This document shows positions 57,170 to 64,000 of a stretch of DNA of 64,000 bases, piece by piece. The position numbers and the translations under genes were made by a program. Numbering within the stretch: the first letter of the stretch is position 1; each line of letters starts with the position of its first letter. The DNA comes from Trichosphaerium sp. ATCC 40318 (taxonomy: Eukaryota; Discosea; Flabellinia; Trichosidae). The notes beneath the pieces were generated by a model that saw only the letters and a program-made list of their open reading frames with translations, had not been told where the DNA came from and ran no database searches. The DNA lies in the NCBI GenBank assembly GCA_038496445.1, contig JALMLS010000276.1:29868-93867 (forward strand), written 5' to 3'.

Positions 57170-58036
57170 ATGGCAACCAACAAACTTCACACATCCGGTC
57201 CTCAAGTTAACAAAGAGAAATCACTTGAAGATTTACCACCAGAGACGTTAACCATTATTCTACGCCAATTAAAAAGAGAACACCTTATTAAGACGTCTAC
57301 AGTTTCTCACGTGTTTAATAACATCATTCGTTGTAATATTGGCTTTCATCGCCTCTCAATAACACAATCAGATTTGCCAGCACTCAAAGGCAGCCCGCTT
57401 CTGAAAAACACGTATATTGATTGTAGTTATATGGATCTATCACCTGATGAGTTGTGTTGTCTTTCTGGTGTTAAATCAATAAACCTCGTTCGAACAAATA
57501 TTACAGACTCAGGTATCCTTACATTACTACAAGGAGGAAAGCACACCATTCACACCATTAACTTGTCACGACAGATAACAGATGCATCATTGATCGCACT
57601 CAGAGGTGTACACACAATTAATCTTTGTGGTTGTGTGAATATTAGTGAAGAAGGAATAAAGGCACTCAAAGATGTTCATGATGTTACAATCAGCGATCCA
57701 AAAGACTCATGGCTCAAACACCTTAGTAATGTACACACTATTACTATTTATGGCAGGGCTTCACTTGTTGGACTACCAATAACGGATGATGGAGTTAAAT
57801 CATTGACCAATGTCAAGAAGTTAAGTTTGAATAGGTGTTGCCTGATAACTGACTTAGGGTTCAAGAACTTGATAAATCTTGAGCACGTGACAATTTATAT
57901 TTGTCCTTTACTAACACATGTTTGTTTGACATACTTGACTTCTCTCAAAACACTTAGCCTGGATTTTAGTATGAGGAATAATTTTCCAATAGAAGCTATT
58001 GAGGCATTAGGCATAAGGTTGCACATTGTTTTCTGA
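57170..58036 (+). CDS. F-box/LRR protein, subfamily A (copy 2 of a recent pair)
   Basis: Single-exon 288-residue protein, start MATNKLHTSGPQVNKEKSLE, F-box DLPPETLTIILRQLKREHL, then the same order of LRR units as the gene at 49.0-49.9 kb. Differences are mainly substitutions concentrated in the LRRs (for example SLHNCFKITDSGFEKL versus SLNRCCLITDLGFKNL) and a single-residue deletion in the NLSQTQ block. It is in inverted orientation to its copy, 7.3 kb away, with the alpha-galactosidase, another F-box/LRR gene and the glycosidase between. Predicted SCF adaptor. Confidence 0.9.
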   Translation: MATNKLHTSGPQVNKEKSLEDLPPETLTIILRQLKREHLIKTSTVSHVFNNIIRCNIGFHRLSITQSDLPALKGSPLLKNTYIDCSYMDLSPDELCCLSGVKSINLVRTNITDSGILTLLQGGKHTIHTINLSRQITDASLIALRGVHTINLCGCVNISEEGIKALKDVHDVTISDPKDSWLKHLSNVHTITIYGRASLVGLPITDDGVKSLTNVKKLSLNRCCLITDLGFKNLINLEHVTIYICPLLTHVCLTYLTSLKTLSLDFSMRNNFPIEAIEALGIRLHIVF

Positions 58037-58376
58037 AAAACCCATAGCATTACTACATGGACATATTGGATACCTGCGACATACCTCGAGTTGACTAGTC
58101 TTTAATGAAAACACAAAGAGAATTAATAAAAGAAAAAGTAGTTTATTAATAGCAAGTTGTAGTGTTCAATTATATTATCAACGCCACATGATGATAAAAA
58201 AAAATGAGCTGTTTTATGCAAAACACAATGTAATCGTGCTTTCAGCTGTGTTGTAATTTGTTAGAGTGGCATTGACACTAAAGTGTACAATCTGTAGAAT
58301 GGCGTCAATTGAGCCTCAACATTTAGTTTCTATGATGAAGAATGAAGTGATAAAATCACTTTTTTTATTATTTATC
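58037..58376. other. Convergent 3' intergenic region
   Basis: 3' ends of the plus-strand F-box/LRR gene and the minus-strand F-box/propeller gene meet here. No gene supported. Confidence 0.5.
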
Positions 58377-60582
58377 TCAAGCGACTTTAAGGTCCATGAC
58401 TGCGCCTTTCTTTACGGTATGACTTTTGTCATAAAAAAACAGTTTACCGTTAACAACATCTACTCCCTTATGAAGAAGCAATGTTTTGGTGAAAGTATAC
58501 AACACCAAACCTGTCTTAACACAATGAACATTCACGTTGACAAGTTTACCTCTGTTCGCTGCAATCCCAAGCCATACTTTGTTTTCAAAGTCAAAGAAAT
58601 TCACAAAGGAACTAATATGAGGTACTTCAGGTCCTGTTTTGCTTATCCATACTCTTTGCTTTGTTCTTACATTATAAAGCGATACACTCTTATTCTTTTC
58701 AGGCGACATTGTAAAGAAATAACCTTTATAAAAAACAATTAGAGGCAGAAGCAAACAAAAAAAAAAAAAAAAAAAAAAAAAGAAAAGCAGAGCTTAGTGT
58801 AGTACAATTTGTTCAATCCTACTTTTTTCTTCCCCGTCCCACAGAAACACGTTACGTTTTTGCAAGCTAGGTTATAAAAACAATATTTCAAGGCAAAGGG
58901 AGAAAAAACTGAGAATATGAATGATTTGAGCTGTACAGATCAGCTTTTCTTGGAAAAACAAAAAGGCAATCTCAGATTTTGTATAAACTTATTGACCATA
59001 CCTTGTTCTGGGTAGTATACCCGTGTACTAGAGAACCTAGATACTACATTTTCGGTAATAAGATATGATTTTCCTGTTTTGAGAAAGTACAATCTTTGAC
59101 CTGGTGTCTTAAAACTTGAATACCAAATGAAGTCTTCATTTTTAGATCTATAAACTTGTAATTGTGGGTTGAATCCAACATTTAACAAAACATCACATTT
59201 TGAAGGCTGAGAAAATAGGTAAATGGTAAACAATTAGAAATACAATAAGCATACCTCGCTGACAAGCCATAACTGGGTTTGCTTTTGATATATCAACCCT
59301 TGTGATGTTACACCGATATATTCACAATTATAGTCCAATACTCTATGATCTACTTCAGTAGGTTTGATTACAATCGCTCTATAAGTCAACCCGTTAACAG
59401 AATAGTCTTGGAAAATAAGGAAAATACTTTTTTTGCTTCTTCAATCCAACAAGTGAATAGTACATAAACGACTTGCGAAGATAACTACCAAATTCCTAGT
59501 ATCCTTGTAAGTATATTAACATAACAAGTTTTATTGTACCAAAATTATGAAATCCTTGTAAACAGCAATAGAGCTGACCTGTCCTGTATACTCAAGTGTG
59601 TATTTATGCCGAACATTCTTTATTCCAGACATTGTGTACACCTTACACTTGTTGCCTACTAACCGGGTTGAAGCCACTGTTAGTGTATCATTGTTATCTG
59701 TTAAGATAAGTTAATAATTGTCAATAGCTACGAATGTATCGTACGTACAGTCTTGGTAAACAGCCATTATATCTCCTTCAAAATACGACGAAATACCAGA
59801 GCATTTCAATGTTTTAAGGTCCAAGGAAAACACTGTTCCAGGTTTACGTGAAATAAACCCTAATAAATCTTCGTGTTTAGACCTCGTTTTTAGCATAACT
59901 TTCTCTCCACCAAGAACAGTAGCAAGAGTAGAGGCGTTCTTGAAACGCCTAATATCATCATTAAGAAAAAAACGAGAAAATCCTAGCAATAAAAAAAACA
60001 CTTACGCCTCCCATTGTTTTCCAACTGCACGTGATAATGCCAAGCCTCTTGGAGATTGTCTTACCCGTATCCCACCTTTATCAGTTTTATACCTCACCTG
60101 AATATCTTGAGGCAGTGTCTTCAACCATAGCCTTTCATCCTGAAGGATATTGAACCAAGTCAGGCAAACAAGTCTAGTAAACACTTAGTACTGCTGACAC
60201 TTTGGAGAGCTCAATGTCGAAAAGTCAGACAATAGTCTGTATTAGTCCAGTCATACTCGAAGTCTCGCCATTTTGACACTGGTAAGAACCCAAGTACTTC
60301 AACAATGCACTCAAGAGGTACACAGTAAATATGAGAAGTATCGCCGACTTTTGGCGCTGGAGTTGAGATTTCTTGTGGTGTTGCGCGTGTTTGGTGTTTA
60401 CGCCGTTGGTGGGGTGCTTGATTATCATTTTGAGCATCGTTTGATTCAAACGAAGCGTTTAGCGGTAGTTTTTGCTTAGTAGTGTACGGATTGACTGTAA
60501 TACGCGACGTAAGCTCAATGTACAATAATCTATGATCTAAAAACAGCGTACACGGCTCATCTATGCTAAATTCCTCCGCCAT
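58377..60582 (-). CDS. F-box protein with a probable beta-propeller
   Basis: Starts at ATG 60580-60582 (MAEEFSIDEPCTLFLDHRLL). After a low-complexity linker comes an F-box split by an intron: VPLECIVEVLGFLPVSKWRD joins LVCLTWFNILQDERLWLKTL. Further exons give about 500 residues in which ~40-residue units repeat, with Y-x-W/F-type strands (YRSKNEDFIWYSSFKTPGQR, KCKVYTMSGIKNVRHKY, VSLYNVRTKQRVWISKTGPE), in the manner of a degenerate WD40/PQQ-type propeller. F-box plus propeller proteins are SCF adaptors in which the propeller binds the substrate. Multi-exon, unlike the F-box/LRR genes, so it is not part of their expansion. Stop at 58377. A run of about 24 A at 58758 lies in an intron. Confidence 0.68.
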
Positions 60583-61556
60583 CAGTGGTAACGTTATGTA
60601 TTTTTCTTTACAAGTATTAGTGTTGCTCTCAGCACAGTTTTAGACAATTGGGTAAAAAGTTGTGTTCCCAATTAAGCGAGTGTAGCCAAATGGCTGTACG
60701 TGTTTTTCTCCGTTACAGACTTAGTGAGACTCACATAAATCAACTACAAACAGCCTACAACGCTTATAAAGAACATGGCGAGCAGCAATCACCCACATCC
60801 CCCAAAAATTTCCTTTTCAATTTGTGAAAAATACTGTAAAACTTTTCTTTTATTTTCCAAGTGTTTCTTGTATAATAGATAACAAATGCTTGGCGCTGCC
60901 CTAGAGCCACAAGACATTTTGTCTTCCCCAACATCGTCTAAGTTGAGTTCCTTTGGTTAGTTGATAGAAGAGAGTAGACTTAGTGTAATAACTCTAATGC
61001 GAAAAAAAGGTGAAAACAGCATATTTCACGTACACAAAACGACAACATTTAGTAAATTAAGACTTTACTTTTCAAATAGATCTAGATAATACCAAGAGAT
61101 GGAGGTATGGCAAACTGAAAAAGGCAAGAGCTGCAAAAAACAATTGTATGCCTTTACCTTGTTGCACGTGAAAATTACCAAACAATATTGTTGTCGTAGG
61201 TCCACCAAGGAGCTTAGAGTCCAAACATGAGTTCATAATTTTAATAAAACTTGTTGCAAAGGCGGTACTGACTAATTTTTGAAAAATGTAGTTTCTTAAT
61301 CGCTTAATTGAATTACAACAACTCAAACGCTGGTACTCGTTGAGCTAAGCCTATAATGTCCGCTGGTGTGAATAGAGCCCGGCTTTTTGAATAAAAAAAG
61401 CAAATTTAGAAATAAGTTTCAACCCCTTACCACGTGATTGTTGGACCCTTTTGAATGCACAAGTGCGTCATAAAATGTTACCTCAGTATTGAGCTAGATG
61501 CTTATTTGGTCAGATTGCTTATTATGACAATAGATATTAAAAGACGAGAAACTTTT
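60583..61556. other. Intergenic region with weak candidate small ORFs
   Basis: Divergent or spacer region between two minus-strand genes. A 45-codon frame at 60691 (plus, MAVRVFLRYRLSETHINQLQ) could extend to 58 codons through an intron at about 60824-60860. A minus-strand frame at 61072-61326 could give a short hydrophobic protein. Neither shows a known domain, so they are not annotated as genes. Confidence 0.4.
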
Positions 61557-63258
61557 TTATTTGTTTTCTAATTCAATAGTGTCTTGGAGTGCTTTAACCT
61601 CCTTATTTATTTTTTCCATAGCTTGCTCGCGACGCTCTAGTTCTTCATCTTCTTCTTTTTTTTCTGGTACTTGCTCTACAGCATTGTTCAATAGTAAAGA
61701 TGTGATAACAAGAGAAGAGTCCTTAAGTGTTGACTGAGATCCGGTTTTATGGAGAGATAAGTGTAGATATGTTGAAATGTTGTCTGACAATGTCTGGCCA
61801 TCCCGATCTACTCTCAAGAGACGTTCCATTGAATACTCTTGGAGGTACCTTTCTACAACACCTTCACCTTTTAACTTTTCAACTAACAACTTGAAGAAAC
61901 CGTCAATAATCAACAACAGAACGCAGATTGTTTTTTTAAGTAATGTACCTTATCAGCTTCTCTCATCTCTACTAACCGCTTGTTAATACGCCTTATCGCT
62001 AACTTCTTACTAGGTAAAATCTATATAAAGTAGTAAGAAAATATAAGAGCTTAGCTGCCAAATCAATATACCTGCACCAGCCTACAACAGGTGTTAATAA
62101 AAAAGAGCGAAATGAAAAAGTTTACGATTGCAAAAAAAAAACCAAAATGACATTAATCCTATACATTGAACTTGTATTAATAACGTACCTCAATGAACGA
62201 CATATTTTCCTTAGTTGGCTCAAATTAAAAGAATCCAAGCCAATCAAATTGATTATAGAAACACTTTTTTTAACATCTTCTTCAGTGATAGCATAACCAT
62301 TTTCGACCTTAAAGAAAACCATTAATAAAATGCCACGTGCTTTCAAAAGATTAAACGCAATCATATGTACCTTTTCTAGTATTTCTTGAAACTTTGTCGC
62401 TGAAGCAAGGATCACATTCTTAGATGCACGACTACCCAAGAGTGTCTTTAACTTATCCATCTCAAAATCAGTTAAGTCAGTATCTCTTTCTAACTTTCTT
62501 TGAAGAACCAAAAGCGTATCATCCTCGGTGTTATTTGGTGTATTTTTTACTAATATATTAGATATCGCACTATGAAGCGTAGGTAATACAGTGGAAGATA
62601 GCTTGTGTTTTCTGGAAATATCACGATTTAATATTCTGAACCAAACTTTCCATGACCAAAGAGTTGTCGGCATACACTCTGGCCATACAAATCTATATGT
62701 AAGTATCATAGGTAATGCAGCTATTATTCCTGGTGATAGTTTTGAGAACATAAGTGGGAATAATAGAAAGAATGGTATGGAGTACTAAACAACATCAGAA
62801 AAAATCAAGAATCAACATTGGTTGGTAAATTTTTTCTCTCATTGCGTTTTAGGGTCCTGTGGCCATTTTGAGCGTACTTTTATATTTAAACTCGATTTAC
62901 GTATTGTCTGGAATTCAGCAAACTTTAGTTTTTCACCTTTTAAGCGTTTTAGTTGGATTTGGCTTTATGTCATATGTTGACACTGTACATCAACAAGCGT
63001 ACTGACATACCTCGTGAACGCTTTTTTTTAAACTTTCTAGCTCGATAGGCATCTATTGGAATGAGATATAAGCCTTTGTAGTAGCGGTGAATTTTGTCTA
63101 ATATTCTATGTACGGTTATTATGAGCGTATGCGAGTACTGCACCTTTCTTGTTTTAGCCGTTGCTTCTGTTCTTGAGATAAATACCTACAAACCACTACA
63201 GGAGACGTTTTACGTTTCTGTACGCTTTTAATTGCAATATTATTGCGGTTGTACGCAT
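61557..63258 (-). CDS. LETM1: LETM1-like mitochondrial inner-membrane protein
   Basis: Several exons give the LETM1 order: RILDKIHRYYKGLYLIPIDAY (matrix-side N-terminal part), KGEKLKFAEFQTIRKSS, a hydrophobic segment YSIPFFLLFPLMFSKLSPGI then ALPMILTYRFVWPECMPTTL (the inner-membrane helix region of LETM1), LIGLDSFNLSQLRKICRSL, then the ribosome-binding-like LPSKKLAIRRINKRLVEMRE, EKLKGEGVVERYLQEYSMER and a Glu/Lys-rich C-terminal coiled coil ending in stop 61557-61559. LETM1 acts in mitochondrial K+/H+ or Ca2+/H+ exchange and in mitochondrial ribosome binding. The first exon (ATG 63256-63258, MRTTAIILQLKAYRNVKR) looks like a mitochondrial targeting peptide, but its junction to the next exon is not resolved. 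Some exons between 61.9 and 62.2 kb are also provisional. Confidence 0.8.
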
Positions 63259-64000
63259 AATTGCTGCGCCGAACGCCAACTACACAAATATTAATTATAA
63301 CGCGCTTAGAACGATTCTAAACAATGATTACCCCTAGTAAGCATGCAAGAATGAGCTTTAGACGCAAATTACAATTGTCTAAACTCGTGTACCATTCTTG
63401 ACTCAAAATACTCCATTTTTCTTTGGCAGAAATTGAAATAGAGCACGTGACCTTAAGGTGCAGCATTGCATGTCAATTGTGTAATGAAAGTAACTATACA
63501 ATCGAGACAATAGCAGGCATACAAACTAGCAATGATTGTTTTGAGCTAGTACATAGGTATCGCCTGCCCAACTACAACATTGTTTTGGTGGACACATTCT
63601 CAGTATTAGTAAACTATTGGGTTACCAATAGAGTTCAAAGCAACCTCTCTTTTGTTTGCAGTGTGTTCTTGAAGGTTGGTGGCATTTCTATGTCGGTATT
63701 GGCGGAAAAACAACAACTTGGAAGACAATGAAAACCACAAAAGCTAGTGGTTATATGCACATTACAAAACAGTTCACTTCTTTCCATCTCAATACCTGCA
63801 TTATTCAACAATTCACAGAGAATTGTTGCCAAAATGGTGTGTTCATTAAACATAATTGCCAAAAACTATGGAAAAAAAAGAGGTTTACAACAGGTAATGG
63901 GTTCTATCAAAAGTACATATCTACAATGCAGTTGCTAGAGTGCTGAGAAGGTATGGAATTAGTTCAAGTTCAACAAATCCGGGTATGAGGAACTTTGTAT
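63259..64000. other. Unassigned right edge, divergent to LETM1
   Basis: Plus-strand frames at 63423-63731 and 63656-63946 might be exons of a gene running off the right edge (segments such as GWWHFYVGIGGKTTTW and ETIAGIQTSNDCFELV), but no domain is recognised and no splice combination gives an unbroken frame from an ATG. CACGTG at about 63445. Confidence 0.35.

Noticed and set aside
58755-58785. A-run of about 24 bases as a retroposed poly(A) tail
   Set aside because: It is inside an intron of the F-box/propeller gene on the opposite strand (a T-run before the acceptor), with no flanking target duplication seen.
61072-61326. Minus-strand 84-codon hydrophobic ORF
   Set aside because: No recognisable family and no clear start context. 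May be a small mitochondrial protein, but not supportable.
63423-63946. Possible gene at the right edge, plus strand
   Set aside because: Overlapping frames on both strands with no domain and no workable splice chain within the window.

Overview
The window is nuclear DNA from an intron-rich, AT-biased unicellular eukaryote. Most genes are split into many small exons by introns of roughly 30-260 bp. Donors are very often GTACGT, and acceptors follow T-rich tracts. Neighbouring genes lie on either strand with short spacers. The gene set (heterotrimeric G-alpha, IQ-DH-PH RhoGEF, AGFG-type ArfGAP, BRCC36, VPS16, LETM1, fungal-type Zn2Cys6 factor, beta/gamma-crystallin, PTTG1IP-like protein) would fit an amoebozoan or a related protist. 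I cannot name the species, and the lineage call is an inference.

Layout. 1-2.2 kb: the 5' part of a Zn2Cys6 transcription factor (minus, runs off the left edge), then an F-box/LRR pseudogene. 4.5-5.2 kb: secreted beta/gamma-crystallin protein, then a gene-poor stretch with a MITE-like inverted-repeat element. 6.9-10.5 kb: VPS16 with a tRNA-Asp(GUC) inside one intron. 10.7-12.7 kb: a protein of five DWY/GG repeats. 13-15 kb: AGFG-like ArfGAP. 15.3-16.7 kb: F-box/LRR. 17.3-19.5 kb: RhoGEF. 20.4-21.5 kb: short-chain dehydrogenase. 22-25.5 kb: F-box/LRR, multi-pass membrane protein, BRCC36. 25.6-27.8 kb: small basic ORF and a divergent G-alpha. 28-31 kb: degenerate LRR, three copies of a ~150-170 bp repeat, a small Cys-rich secreted peptide. 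30.8-42.8 kb: F-box/LRR, a secreted protein, a large Cys-rich GPI-anchored protein, a PTTG1IP-like protein, a sulfatase, F-box/LRR. 43-48.8 kb: an NphB/CloQ-type (ABBA) aromatic prenyltransferase and a type II membrane protein with a repetitive glycine-rich ectodomain. 49-58 kb: three F-box/LRR genes interleaved with a GH27 alpha-galactosidase (ricin-type lectin inside it) and a second secreted glycosidase. 58.4-63.3 kb: F-box plus beta-propeller protein and LETM1-like protein. The last 0.7 kb is unassigned.

Themes. (i) A local expansion of F-box/LRR proteins: seven intact genes and three decayed copies in 64 kb. Six of the seven intact genes have no intron in the coding region, unlike their neighbours, which suggests recent birth-and-death evolution of substrate adaptors for SCF ubiquitin ligases. 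(ii) The palindrome CACGTG, often as TCACGTGA, occurs about 70 times by eye where base composition predicts about 7; it falls largely in introns and spacers. (iii) Secreted and surface proteins are prominent: Cys-rich GPI protein, repeat ectodomain protein, two glycosidases, sulfatase, crystallin, small Cys-rich peptide. (iv) The ABBA prenyltransferase is the most unusual enzyme here.

Exon-intron models were joined by eye from frame, GT/AG ends and family similarity. Exact splice sites are therefore provisional, and no database search was run.
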